Shown here: positions 1-11,508 of the stretch, piece after piece | How positions within the stretch are numbered: position 1 is the stretch's first letter | Layout of the letters: the number at the start of each line of letters is the position of its first letter | Origin: Macrocybe gigantea | Taxonomy: Eukaryota; Basidiomycota; Agaricomycetes; Agaricales; Callistosporiaceae | Direction of reading: 5' to 3' | Assembly (NCBI GenBank): GCA_011319805.1 | Contig: SJRY01000077.1 | Span: 62,001 to 126,000 of the forward strand | Length of the DNA: 64,000 bases | Program-made: the position numbers and the translations under genes | The notes under the pieces: model-generated | Seen by the model: only the letters and a program-made list of their open reading frames with translations | Told to the model about the DNA's origin: nothing | Databases searched by the model: none

Positions 1-3000
1 TGGCTTAAAGGGACACTATGCATGGAACTGCAAGAAGAAGAAGAAAGGAAAATCCTGAGTCAGAGAAGTGAAAGAAGAAGAAGGAGAGGACAAAGAAGAT
101 AAGGATGAAGAAAGCTCTGACAAAGAGGGTTTTATCGAAGGGTCTGACTAGGAGGTGCTAAATCGTGACCCATACAACTGAAACAGACTCGCTTCAATAC
201 CGGATGTAGATCATCCTATACTCTGAAATACACCATTCCCTCCAAGCAATCTGAAGCACCAAGGAAAACCATCTGAGGGGACAAACCACCAAAGAGGAAA
301 GAACTTGCAGTACCAGCTAAGATACGAATGTGAAAAGGAATCACAGTGATAATACTGGAAGTTGATAGCGGAGCAGATAGGACTTGCATCAACACCATGA
401 TAGTAGTGAAAACAGGGCTAAAGACATGATGAATCAAGAAGATTTCAATCATAAATGCAGATGGGTCACCCAACTGCCAGAAAACAGCAGACCAAGTAGT
501 GGAGGTCCACATCAACATTAAAGGACACAAGGAGCACATGGAAGCCATTGTACTCAATATTGGAAAAACTGACATGCTACTAGGATATGACTGGCTTGTC
601 TACCACAACCCAATGATCAAATAGAGGACAGGAGAAGTTGTCTTCGACAGATGCCCTAAAACATGCAAAATAAACCACCAGATGATTAAGATACAGAAGA
701 TGGCTGAACCAGCGAAAACCACAGCCAGCGACAAGACAGGAACCCAGATACCCCCATATCTGATCAGATTCAAACACCTCTTCAAGAAGAAGAACTTTGA
801 TTGCTTACCAGACCACAAAGAATGGGATCATGAAATAAACTTAACGAAAGATGCACCTAAAACGATACCGAGCAAGGTCTATCCAATGATGCAGAAGGAA
901 CTAAAGGAACTAGATGCCTTTGTCGAAGAAGGATTAAGAATAGGAAAAATATGCCCATTGAAATCACCTTACGCAGTGCCCTGCTTCTTTCACAACAAGA
1001 AGGATGGAAGCAAATGACTTATCCAAGACTACTGGGAAATAAACAAATATATGGTCAAGGACAAGTTCCCACTACCACATATTAGTGAGCTCCTCAATGT
1101 ACTACAAGGAACAAAATACTTTAGCAAGATTGACATTATCTGGGGATACAATAACATGCACATCCGGAAAGGGGATGAATAGAAGGCAGCCTTCCTAACA
1201 GCAAGAGGACTCTTCAAACCGACAGTCATATACTTTGGGCAGTGCAATGCACCAGGCACTTTTAGCCAAATGATGGCAAGCCTCTTCCAAGACCAAATAT
1301 GAAGAAGAGTATGCATAATCTACATGGACAACATCATAATCATCGGACGAATATGAGAGGAACTCCAAAAGAACACCATAGAGGTCATGGAAATACTGAA
1401 CAAGAATGACTTGTTCATCAAAGGACTGAAATGCATCTGGGAATTATCAAAAGTCCCAGTACTAGGATACATCATAGGAGAAGGGAAGGTAGAAATGGAA
1501 CCAGAGAAGATCACAGCCATACAATCCTGGCCAACTCCAAAGACGAAGAAAGAATTACAAAAGTTCTTGGGATTCACAAACTTTTACCAATGATTCATCA
1601 AGGAATATGCAAAGGTCGCCAAACCCCTGACAGAGTTGACTGGAAACAAAACATTCCTGTGGACAGACAAGCAACAGGATGCTTTCAAAGAGCTTATTCG
1701 ACATATAACCTCAGCACCTATTCTAGCACTACCACAAACAGAAGGAAAATTCTGAGTTGAAATGGATGCCTCAGAATATGCCATCAGAGCAGTACTATCA
1801 CAACAGCAGAAAGAACTATGGCATCCAATTGCATTCATTTCAAGATGCATGACCCCAGAGCAAAACTATGAAATCTATGACAAGGAACTTCTTGCAATAA
1901 TGGTCACACTAAAGAGATGGAGACAATACCTCCTTGAAGCTCGAGAGAAGTTCGAAATATTGACAGATCACAAAAACCTATCATATTTCCGGAAGCCACA
2001 GTGACTCAATTCGAGACAGATCGGCTGGTACCTGAAATTATAGGAATATGACTATGAACTATGACACATACCAGGAAAGGCCAATGGAAAAGCAGACAAC
2101 CTGTCATGGATGGCAGGATATGAAGAAAACCTAGCAGAGAAGGATGATATACAAATGATCAAAGAAGCAGCATTCATTCAACATCTGGAAGAGAATAATG
2201 AATGAGACTTCGAATTTATGATGTTCGAGGATGAACACCCACAAAAAGAAGAAGCAGAAAATAACAAAGCAATACAAACAAGAGGAATTATGATGATTGA
2301 ATCCTCAAGGATAGAACAAATTCAACAATGCACATGAAGGAAGATGATTGTAATAATGGGACTGAAGGAAAAACCGCACTGGTTCACAGAAGAAGACCAT
2401 ATCATATATGCAGAAGGAAAAATCTACGTTCCTCCAGACAACAAACTGAAGGAAGACATCATGTTTGAACACCATGACACACCCATCAGAGGACACTCAG
2501 GACAATACCGCATGCATGAGCTCATAAACTGCACCTATTGGTAGCCATCAATGTTAACAGACATCAAGAAGTATATCAATGGATGCAAAACATGTCAGCA
2601 AAACAAAATCATCTGATAAAAGAAACATGCACTATTACACCTGCACGAGGTCCCACAGCAACCATGGGAAGATATTGGAGTAGATCTCATAGGACTGCTA
2701 CCCAGCTCGAATAGCTTTAATGCCATCACTACAGTTACAGACCACCTAACCAAGATGATCCACCTAGTTCCCACAAAGACCGAACTTACAGCAGAAGGTC
2801 TTGCATGACTATATCAAGACAACATGTGGCGGCTTCACAGAATCCTATGAAAGATCATCAGTGATTGAGGACTCCAATTTGTAGCATGATTCATGACAGC
2901 ACTCCTAAAATTACTTGGAACAAAACAAAATTTATCAACGGCCTATTACCCACAGACAGATGGATAGACAGAGTAATCCTATCAGAAAATGGAAGCCTTC

Positions 3001-3430
3001 CTCAGAAGTTTCACAAACAACCTACAGGACGATTGGGCAGAATGGATAGTGATCGCAGAGTACCAATATAATGACAAAGCACACCAGGAAATGAAGGAAA
3101 CACCATTCTACCTCAACTATGGAATGCACCCCTGGAAGGGAGAACTGCAGATGACAGAAGGGAACAATCCTGTAGCAAAGAACTTTGTCGAAAGAATGGA
3201 CTAAATACAGAAAGAAGCAAATGCTGTGCTGCAGTATGCACAAATATGAGCCAAAGACAATTACGATGTGAGGTGAAAGCCAGCCTATGAATACAAGAAA
3301 GGGGATGGAGTATGGCTCGAAGCCACCAATATCACAGTCAATCGACCATCAAAGAAGTTATTGGCACTCTGATATGGACTATTTAAGGTGGTTGAAAAGA
3401 AAGGAGCCTCAGCATATCGCCTGGAACTCC
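1..3430 (+). pseudogene. gag-pol remnant of chromovirus A (5' part)
   Basis: Read on the + strand with many stops and shifts. The domains are: gag zinc knuckle tail near 5-40; retropepsin with DSGA at about 364-375; reverse transcriptase about 780-1600; RNase H about 1750-2110 (MDASEYAIRAVLSQ, DHKNLSYFRKPQ); integrase HHCC zinc region about 2465-2610 and DDE core about 2680-3000. The RT catalytic box near 1320-1331 reads YMDN instead of YMDD, so the second catalytic Asp is lost (GAC to AAC). Stops at CGA, CAG and TGG codons occur in every domain. The last in-frame residues before the break are AYRLELL at about 3412-3432. Non-functional remnant; the family assignment is firm. Confidence 0.88.
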
Positions 3431-3432
3431 TA

Positions 3433-3463
3433 CAGTTCTGGTCAAGCGAAGACAACAAATTTG
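3433..3463 (+). repeat. left terminal inverted repeat of the DNA transposon
   Basis: Starts CAGTTCTGGTCAAGC, directly after a TA at 3431-3432. It matches the reverse complement of 12887-12917 at 26 of 31 positions; the mismatches are at repeat positions 7, 8, 10, 16 and 25. It breaks codons of the integrase C-terminus of chromovirus A. Confidence 0.85.
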
Positions 3464-3755
3464 TAGACTCAATTTTGTAGGGACAAAACAGTGAGCCAGA
3501 CCCATGCAAACCATCGGAATAGATGTATTTCATCTTAAGGATGAGATTTGCATGAGCAGATTTCTGTTTAGATGACATTTTTGTTTTTTTACCCCAAAAT
3601 TTTGGTGTATAGTAGAAAAAAATAGGAAAATTCAAGAAAAAATCAAATTCAGTATCCTCTGATTGATTGGAGACTGATTGAGTGAAAAAAATCACAAAAC
3701 ATCCATCATTGACCAGCCAAAAAAAGGAGCAATGCCTGCAGGTTGTCCTCGCAAG

Positions 3756-3895
3756 TGTTACAGACATCGCCCAAAGGACCATTCAATTTCTTATCTTATC
3801 TTTCCCACATCTCTTATCTCCCCCATCATGCTGTGCAGCATGCAGTCATCGAGTCATCTCACTCCCCTAGTCATCCTGAGTCATCTCCTTCCAGT
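3756..3895 (+). repeat. truncated LTR (family A), + orientation, first 140 bp
   Basis: Begins TGTTACAGAC and matches the first 140 bp of the 320-bp LTR seen complete at 14175-14494. It stops abruptly at 3895, where a full inverted copy begins. No 5-bp target duplication could be found around it, so it looks like the product of a rearrangement rather than a simple solo LTR. Confidence 0.8.
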
Positions 3896-4215
3896 TGTTA
3901 GGCTAGACAAATCTCAGAAGGACTCGGGCAGACTAAGTGCGAGAGTGGTCTTGAAATGATGGCAAAAGGAATATTAGGCCTAGTGCTACTGGTACATCTG
4001 GGAGTCCTTATATATATTACAGTACTCGAGCACGGACCATGGGCTGTGCAATGCTGTGGACTGCAGATGAGTAAGACTGGAAGGAGATGACTCAGGATGA
4101 CTAGGGAAGTGAGATGACTCAATAGCTGCATGCTGCACAGCATGATGGGGAAGATAAGGGATATGGGAAAAATAAGATAAGAAATTGAATGGTCCTTTGG
4201 GTGACGTCTGTAACA
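3896..4215 (-). repeat. complete 320-bp LTR (family A), - orientation
   Basis: Starts TGTTAGGCTAGAC and ends CTGTAACA on the + strand, so it is an inverted copy of the LTR family at 13693-14986. It abuts the truncated + copy at 3756-3895, giving inverted arms 3756-3895 and 4076-4215 with a spacer of about 180 bp. It lies in the transposon upstream of the recognisable transposase codons. No matching target duplication was seen (CCAGT before, GAAAA after). Confidence 0.82.
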
Positions 4216-4442
4216 GAAAACATCAAGAAGTGTGCAAGAGACTATCTGACAAGCTTACCAATGGGGAAAGTTACTCCCAAGGCCCTTCAATCGGCCATGA
4301 ATCAGATCATCTTTTCTGATCTTGGAATATGGCTGAAGAATCCACTCTCAGAGAGAACTGCTTGTCATTGGTTGATCAAGCTGGGCTGGCAACAGACTCG
4401 CATCAAGAAGGGTGTATATATGGATGGTCATGAGAGAGAAGA

Positions 4443-4847
4443 TGCTATGCAAAACTAATTCTGCGCGCAGGTCACTCTAACTAACTCTTAGAGATGAGAG
4501 GTGGGGATAGGAATGCTATTAAAAGCCAGCTCGAAGCTGGATTCTTCTACGTACAATTCAGGTATTTATGCATTATGACTACCGAGCACGGACCATGAGT
4601 ATGTTAGCCTCATGCTACGTAAAACCCTAAGCCCTTGTCTACGTGAGTCAGAATTCGACTGCACTCCATGTGTTGTCCTGCAGATGCTGCATAATAACCC
4701 TTTGCCCTAGTCAGCGCTGACGCGTCATTGTCGTAGGGTTTCCTCGAGTCGCTGCATTGTATCTTGTTTGTCGCATCGTGTCTATCACGTGTGGCTTTTG
4801 AGTCACATGCCTGTTGTCAAGATAACGATTAGTCTGAAATCATAACA
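4443..4847 (-). repeat. 3' LTR of chromovirus B
   Basis: 405 bp, starting TGCTATGC and ending ATAACA on the + strand. Preceded by GAAGA (4438-4442). The same length and about 97.5 percent identity to 11104-11508. It contains the palindrome-like AGCTCGAAGCT at 4528-4538 and, in element sense, an A/T-rich TATA-like TAAATA box. Confidence 0.95.
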
Positions 4848-4850
4848 TTA

Positions 4851-4860
4851 CCCCCCTTTT
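4851..4860 (-). promoter_or_regulatory. polypurine tract of chromovirus B
   Basis: In element sense AAAAGGGGGG, followed by TAA and then the 3' LTR start TGTTATGATT. Position and composition are those of a plus-strand primer of reverse transcription. Confidence 0.85.
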
Positions 4861-5141
4861 AGGGATTGCATCCTCACAATCATGTTTTTCTTCTTCATCA
4901 TTCTCTTAGTTCTTTTAGTGCTCATCCTTGCTTATGACTTTCTGGTTCCGACATTGTTGCCATGCCTGCCAAGCCGCGTCCAGCCGTTCTTCGACTTCGC
5001 TCGGGTCCGATATCCAGCCGGTAAGGGTCTCCTTTTTTGGGAGCATTTTCATTTGTTGACCTCGTGGGCAGACCCAGACTTCATCAGCCGTGTGGTTGAA
5101 CAAGACCTTCGGCGATTGGGTTTGATGGAAGCGGGTGTGTA

Positions 5142-8100
5142 CTACCTTTTTGGTGCAGGTCGGGGTGGCAGCTGACGTTGTCCTTTTTCTAGGAATGGTG
5201 CCTCGGGGTTCTCGTGATGAAATTTCATGACCATGTCTGGCGCATCTCCATTGACATTTTCGGCAGGTTCCCAGGTGGCATCTTCGAGAGGGTATCCCTT
5301 CCAATGTATTCTGTACTGTAATTTCCCTCTGTTCCATTGAGAGTTTATCACAGCCTCTACTTCATATTGTTTTTCTCCTTCCACGATGATGGGAGGAGGC
5401 CGTTTAAGAATCATTACCACTTTTTGTCATGGAAATGCCGGTGCCATATATGGGGTGAGTTCGGACTTGCTTCGGATAGGGTGAATTCGCCAGTGTTCTG
5501 GTAGCTCGAGTTCATATGCCGATTCTCCGATTCGCCGTTTGACTTTGAAAGGACCAAACCGTTTTGTCATTAAGTTTATCACGGCGGTCGGTTGTGATAT
5601 TCGTTCCCTCCAGCCAGACCTGATCGCCCTCATGGTACTCTCGGCAGGTTTCTGTTTTCGGTCGTAGGTCTGTTTTATTGTTTCCGCAGCTTTCAGCAAG
5701 GAGGTTTCGGCCTTGGTCTGAATTTCCTTCATCATCTCGGCGAATTCCTCAGCAGTCTGTGATTTAGCGTTATGCTTCGGAGGTTCTTTTCCGGTGTACG
5801 GATGTCGCCCGTGGTTCAAATAAAACGGGGAGTATCCTGTCGCCGAGTGAATTCGATTGTTGTAGGAGAATTCAGCCATTGGTAGCCAGTCCGCCCAGTC
5901 AGTTTGCCAATAGTTTACGAAGAGTTTCAGGTACTGCTCGAGTTCCTGATTGACTCGTTCCGTTTGTCCATCGGTCTGTGGATGATACGGCGTCGAGGGG
6001 GCTCCTTTGATTCCCAGAAGTGTGTAGAGGTCCATCATAAACGCGGAGACGAATTGTCTTCCTCTGTCACTGATGACTTTCTTTGGGAGTCCGTAACTCG
6101 AGAATATGGTGTCGCGTAGATTGCGGGCGACTCCTTCTGCCATGATTTCCATGTTGACTGGTATGAATTTGGCTCCTTTCGTGAACTGGTCTACCGTCAC
6201 CATTATGCCGTTGTGCCCATGAGATTCGGGAAGTGGTCCGATGAGATCTACAGATATGATCTCCCATGGTTCCTTCGGTACCTCATTCGGATGGAGTGGG
6301 GCATGTTTCCGATCTCTGATGATCTTCGTCCATTGGCATTTGTTACATCCTTTGACATATGCCTTGACGTCATTCATCATTTTTGGCCACCAGAAGTTAT
6401 GCGTGATTAACTCGTGCATCTTTGTCTGTCCTGGGTGTCCCGAGATCTGATCCGAATGATAGGTTTCAATGATCTGTTCCCTTATCTTTTGACTCTTGGG
6501 AACGTAGTACCGTTTTAACCATGTAATAATTCGGTCGTTTTCCTCCCAGCCATGCTCGCCTTTGTCAAGACGTTTCTGAACCTCAGGCTCTCTTGTTTCC
6601 AAGCCCTTTTGATTTGGTCTAGAATGTCCTGAAATTCCAGTGTCGGCGTGATCTTCGCCATGAAAATCCAGCGAAAATTCTCTGGCTTTAGGAGTATGAC
6701 GTTTTCATTATCGTTCTTCCCCTTCTCATGGTCTGGTCATCTCGACAGACTGTCTGCCTTCATCATTGACTTCCCGGGTTTGTGCTCCAGGACGAAATCA
6801 TAGTCCTGAAGTTCCGAGATCCAGCAAGCTTGCCTGCGATTCAGTTTCTGAGGTTTCCGGAAGTATTCGAGATTCTTGTGATCTGTCCAAATCTCGAATT
6901 TCTGTTTAGCACCGCAAAGGTATTGGTGCCATTCTTCCAGTCCAGTCATGATCGCGAGCATCTCTTTGTCGTAGATCTCGTAATTCCATTCTGTCGGGTT
7001 TAATGACTTTGACATGAAAGCCACCAGTCTCCAGGTACCGTTGGATTGCTCCTGTGAAAGGACACCTCTGATTGCATAGTTCGAGGCATCGACTTCCATT
7101 CAGAATTTTCCATCATCTCGGGGCATTGAAATGATCGGCGCTGAGCTGATCCGATTCTTTAGTCCGTTGAAAGCGTCGTCTTGGGCCTTTCCCATGTCCA
7201 GTTGGCTTTTCCAGTTAGTTCCGTCAAAGGTTTCGCGATCTTTGCGAATCCCTCGATGAAGCGTTGGTAGAAGTTGCAAAAGCCTAAAAATTGCTGGACG
7301 TCTCTTTTACAGGTGGGTTTCGGCCATCCTTTGACGCCTTTGACCTTAACGGGATCCATCTTGATGCCGTTTTCCGAGACAATCATTCCAAGGTATTCTA
7401 CTTCCAACTGCTGAAACGAGCATTTTTCAGGTTTCAGGTAAAGCTTGTTGTTTTTTAGCTTTTCCAACATGCATTGGACGAGTCGTCGGTGTTCATTCAA
7501 ATCTTTATTGAAGATAAGAATGTCGTCCATGTAGATGACTACGTGTCCCTGATCGATTTCGTCTTTAAAGATCATGTTCATCATTGTTTGGAAAGTAGCC
7601 GGTGAATTCGTCAGTCCGAAGAACATGACCAGGGGTTCGAACATTCCCCGGTTTGTCCGAAACATGGCTTTCCATTCATCACCTTCTTTCATGCGGACGT
7701 TATTGTATCCCCATCGGATGTCGAGTTTCGTAAAGAACTTTGCTCCCTTCAGTTTGTCGATCAATTCCTGGATCAATGGGAGCGGGTATTTGTTCTTTAT
7801 CGTCATGTCGTTCAACTTCCGATAATCCTGTACGGGTCGTAGGGATCCATCCTTCTTTTTCATGAAGAAGAAAGGTGAGGCCATTGGCGACTTTGATGGT
7901 CTGATTCGTCCGGTATTCAAATTTTCATCTAAAAAGGCATCCAACTGTTTCTGTTCATCTAATGTCAAGGGATAGACCTTGCAATCCTGGAGTTTAGCTC
8001 CTGGGATGAGTTCGATCGCATGGTCCCAAGGTCATCACGGTGGTAGTTTGTTGAACGACTCTTTTCCGAATACTGAATCCTTGAAACAGTGGTATTCTTC

Positions 8101-8620
8101 CAGTACGATCTCTTCAAAGGTTTAACCTTTGTCGCCTTTGCCATCGCTTCGGCCAGTTTGGAAGCCGTCATTTGGAAAGCCCTCAGATGAAACTCTTGGT
8201 TCATGTCAATCATCAAGAGTTTCTCTCCTTGTTCGAAGTCTACCTCATTTGTCTCGATAGAGGTGTCGTCATCTTCGGGGTTTCCTTTTCGGACAATCCA
8301 TTGACACTCTTCGGGCATTGATCAAAAGTGATCTTTTCTGTCTTCCAATCGATCCGAGGGTTGTGATGCTTAACCCATTCATAACCGATGAAGATCTGGC
8401 CCTTTCCGAGTTCAGTAACCAAAAAGATCATTCGTTCGACATGATCTTGGACTCGGACCCTTAGTTCAACATATTCGCGTATGTCGCCTGCCATGTTACG
8501 GGTTCCGTCTGCATTGTGGACTGGAATAGGAATCAGATATCTTTTTGTGTTGATCTCCTTTTCTTTAACGAACTTCCGATCTATGCAAGATCTGGTACAT
8601 CCCATATCAAGCAGAGCTTT
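5142..8620 (-). pseudogene. pol polyprotein of chromovirus B
   Basis: Minus-strand blocks in order: retropepsin about 8620-8240; RT 8110-7180 with an intact YMDD (IYMDDILIF); RNase H 7099-6737; integrase 6602-5427 with HHCC (H..H, CNKC) and DDE residues (VDLIGPL, SDRGRQFVS, ERVNQELEQ); chromodomain 5420-5180 (EVEAVINSQ, YRIHWKGYPLEDATWEP). The protease active site reads DMG where D[ST]G is required. Breaks seen are a one-base loss in an A run near 7180, TGG to TGA just before MEVDASNYAI, CGA to TGA after SLSR, a shift near 6600, and a TGA between AFP and QKVVMILK near 5425. RT and integrase catalytic residues survive; the polyprotein as a whole is dead. Confidence 0.88.
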
Positions 8621-9015
8621 TATGCTGTAGGTTCATCCAGTGTCCAAGGTTGTGATCGTCAAAGGTACATCCATCTGATTTCCATTGCCGCCTCTGACAA
8701 ATCGTGGTTTTTGTCTGAGGTCAAGCAACGTGTGTAGTGCATCGTGATCATTCATCTGATTGATCTCATGAAGCTTCTCCGGTGAGATGTTCTTCTGTCA
8801 TGATTGATCCGTCCATGCCTTAAGGATCGAGTATGCTTTGGACTCATCCTGCCGATAAATCTGTTGAGCCATCCAGGGTAGAGTGTATCCTTTTATGAGA
8901 CCGAACTCTCATGCACCTTCTCGTTCAAAATATTCTTTAAGGTCAGGAATATCCCTTATATTCATATTCGACAATACATAATCAGCCGGCGAAGCGGTGC
9001 TTCTTCCCAGCTCTA

Positions 9016-10459
9016 TCAAAAACCCTGTTTAAGCTCTTCGATCTTAGCAGTAGTGGCAGTAGTCTCGTCCTGCGTTTCTACGTTCCTAGTGACATACTTC
9101 GGCCGGGGGTTCGTCGGGCAGTTACATCCGATATGTCCCTTCTGTCCGCACCGGAAGCAGCATCCTTCGCACCTCATGCGGTCGACATCCATGGCATTTG
9201 GGTCGGGCTGTCCTTGAGCATTACCGGTCGCTAGTGCCGGAGTTTGCTCCTTAGGTGTTGCGGTTCCCTGTGTCGGTTTCTGTGTTTGCTTGGGAGCGAA
9301 TCGCTCCTTCGCACCGAATTCCTTTTGGGCCTGGCGATATTGCCAGTCCAGTTCCATCGTGCGTTTATACCACCAGTTGATGTCCTCTTCGCAGACACCT
9401 TCTAGTTCGATAATGCGTCATCCGAGCACCTGGTCGAGTCCGTGTTTAAAGATGTCAATGAGGGCAATGTCATTGTATTCTGTCAAGGGAGCCCAGCTCC
9501 GGAATTCAACGATGTAATCCTCGACCGGTCATCGGCATTGCAACAGTTCCTTAATCCGGATGATCGCATCGTTCCTGGTCTCCGTGGTCATGAAGAATTC
9601 ACGGGCTTCTGCCTTGAAGTCCTCCCAGTCCTTGAACGGCAGGAGGTGTCCAAGGGGATCCATCCTGACTTCCAGGGTGTTAGCCGTTGCCGGCGTAACA
9701 ATGCGGCCATGCTCCCAATTGTCGTAGGTGGAGTGGTTTCCGAACTCCTGTCTGCGTCCGTTCAATTCCGTCTTAAACTCTAGCCACTCTTGTAGCTTTG
9801 AGTCCACCCAGTTCTGTGCACGTTCGGCCTTGCCTCCCGTGATCCGTTGCAGTGCATAGGTGATCATATCCCATTTATTGGTGATCTCCTCTTTGTCGAA
9901 GTAGACTTCCATATGTCAGAGCCAGCTTCTGATCAGGCCGGGATCCCCCTTATATGAATCCGGCGGTTCCGATTTCGTTCTCTTAGGCTTCTTGCCCAAG
10001 TCCAGTTCTTCTTTGATCGCATCGATCAAAGTCCGTGTCGCATTTTGAGCCTGTTTGGCCTGTTGTGGGTTGTTTCGGAGGGTGCCCCAGGCTAAGGCAA
10101 GCAGGTTGGCGGCAAACAAGGTGGTGAGGATGATGGTGATGAAGGTGAAAAGGGCTGTGATGAATTCTATTATGGGTGTCGTTCAGGGGTTTCCCTTCGT
10201 CGGTGAAGTCAGGGGTAGAATTCAAGTTCTGGGGGGTCTTCGTCCCAGATGAAAACAGAAGGGTTGCGTCGGGGAGAGAGGTTGGGATAATAGTTGGTCC
10301 AGTACTCGTACTCGACCTGGATTGTGCAGTTTCAGAGGTGAAGGTCTTTTCGGATAAGGGTGTATCCAATGTGTCGTCGGTAAAAAGGGTTGCGGTGGAT
10401 TCTTGTGTGGAAAGAGGCGAGATTGGAAACAGGGCGATTTTGTGTGATAGAGTAGTCAA
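9016..10459 (-). pseudogene. gag of chromovirus B
   Basis: Minus-strand reading in three blocks separated by stops or shifts (about 10459-9920, 9912-9529 and 9500-9016). The N-terminal block is Ser/Thr/Pro-rich. The middle block is a capsid-like helical region (WDMITYALQRITGG, AQNWVDSKLQEWLEFK). The end carries a CCHC zinc knuckle, CFRCGQKGHIGCNC at about 9165-9124. An in-frame stop lies just upstream of MEVYFDKEEI and another after IKELLQCR, so no intact Gag can be made. The start codon is uncertain because the first block opens from a non-ATG codon. Confidence 0.8.
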
Positions 10460-11090
10460 TTAGTACCATGCAGGCAGCATGCGACCATTGACTCCTGCTT
10501 TGGTTAAGTCCAAGGAAAAGGTGGTGCCTGTTAAACTGCGGATGGGTCAGCTCGAATCCTCATCGCAATGGGGATGCCCCAAACGGCAGTCAAGGAAGGT
10601 TTCATCGTCAGAGGTTCTAGCGGTCTAGCAACCCCTTTCTTGTTTCAGATCAACACATGTTCCCGACAACGAACTTCGAGGGCATATTTGAGGGGTGGTC
10701 GATGGGTGGGGACTGTCCACATGTCCGAGTCCTCCAGTCTCTCTTGCTTTGGTATGCCCCGGGTCAGCAAACTACCCGGTCAGACGCGCAGTGGGACTCT
10801 CCGAGGATTATCCCAGCACAGCCTTATGATGTTCGATTCGGACAGGGACAGGCTCAACGTTTCCCTTAGTCCTCTCACTCTTCCAAATGCAATGAACAAA
10901 GACCAATGACAGAGACCAGAACAAAGGTTGGCACAGGGTGGGGAGTGGTGGTAGAAAGTAAAAATGTTAGTTTGGTTAGGGAAGAGAGGTGTGACGACGT
11001 AGCAGGTTCCTTTGGTTGCACGGCACTTGGGCCGTCTGGCAACGAAGGAAGGGCGTGGAGTGGAGGAGTAGAGTGAGGTGCGTTAGTGCT
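10460..11090 (-). other. leader region of chromovirus B
   Basis: About 630 bp between the putative primer-binding site and gag. No domain or convincing ORF was recognised. The first gag block may start within it. Confidence 0.5.
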
Positions 11091-11101
11091 AGCTTCGAGC
11101 T
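11091..11101 (-). promoter_or_regulatory. putative self-priming primer-binding site of chromovirus B
   Basis: In element sense the 11-nt AGCTCGAAGCT lies 2 nt inside the 5' LTR edge, where a primer-binding site is expected. It is exactly complementary to AGCTTCGAGCT in the LTR (11189-11199), which lies about 25 nt after the TATA-like box, at the likely RNA 5' end. It does not resemble the usual initiator-tRNA PBS (TGGTATCAGAGC-like). An 11-nt match between RNA 5' end and PBS is the hallmark of Tf1/sushi self-priming elements. The LTR motif is itself nearly palindromic, which weakens the argument a little. Confidence 0.6.
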
Positions 11102-11103
11102 TT

Positions 11104-11508
11104 TGCTACGCAAAACTAATTCTGTGCGCAGGTCACTCTAACTAACTCTTAGAGATGAGAGGTGGGGATAGGAATGCTATTAAAAGCCAGCTCGAAGCTG
11201 GATTCTTCTACGTACAATTCAGGTATTTATGCATTATGACTACCGAGCACGGACCATGAGTATGTTAGCCTCATGCTACGTAAAACCCTAAGCCCTTGTC
11301 TACGTGAGTCAGAATTCGACTGCGCTCCATGTGTTGTCCTGCAGATGCTGCATAATAACCCTTTGCCCTAGTCAGCGCTGACGTGTCATTGTCGTAGGGT
11401 TTCCTCGAGTCGCTGCATTGTATCTTGTTTGTCACGTCATGTCTATCACATGTGGCTTTTGAGTCACATGCCCGTTGTCAAGATAACGATTAGCCTGAAA
11501 TCATAACA
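11104..11508 (-). repeat. 5' LTR of chromovirus B
   Basis: 405 bp from TGCTACGC to ATAACA, followed by the duplication GAAGA at 11509-11513. Because the element reads on the minus strand this is the promoter LTR. TAAATA (minus strand, 11228-11223) lies about 25 bp before the AGCTTCGAGCT segment (11199-11189), a reasonable TATA-to-start spacing. Confidence 0.95.
11223..11228 (-). promoter_or_regulatory. TATA-like box of the chromovirus B promoter LTR
   Basis: TAAATA in element sense, in the context GCATAAATACC. It is about 25 bp upstream of the segment proposed to start the RNA and is conserved in both LTRs. Inferred from position; no transcript evidence. Confidence 0.5.

Larger units (their letters stand above)
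4443..11508 (-). mobile_element. Ty3/Gypsy chromovirus B, full-length but defective
   Basis: A 7066-bp element with two 405-bp LTRs (TG...CA) and the 5-bp target duplication GAAGA at 4438-4442 and 11509-11513. It is inserted in the DNA transposon inside the codons for HERED/VVKYRN. On the minus strand the order is 5' LTR (11104-11508), a putative self-priming site, a long leader, gag, protease, RT, RNase H, integrase, chromodomain, polypurine tract and 3' LTR (4443-4847). The two LTRs differ at about ten positions, all transitions and mostly at CpG, so the insertion is fairly recent. The internal genes carry several stops and frameshifts. In contrast to chromovirus A it is CpG-rich. Domain order and priming signals fit the Tf1/sushi-like chromoviruses. 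Confidence 0.93.

Noticed and set aside
4882..5175. + strand ORF with a hydrophobic start opposite to the chromovirus B polyprotein
   Set aside because: Its hydrophobic run is the complement of a Lys/Glu-rich stretch near the end of the polyprotein. The sense strand explains it.
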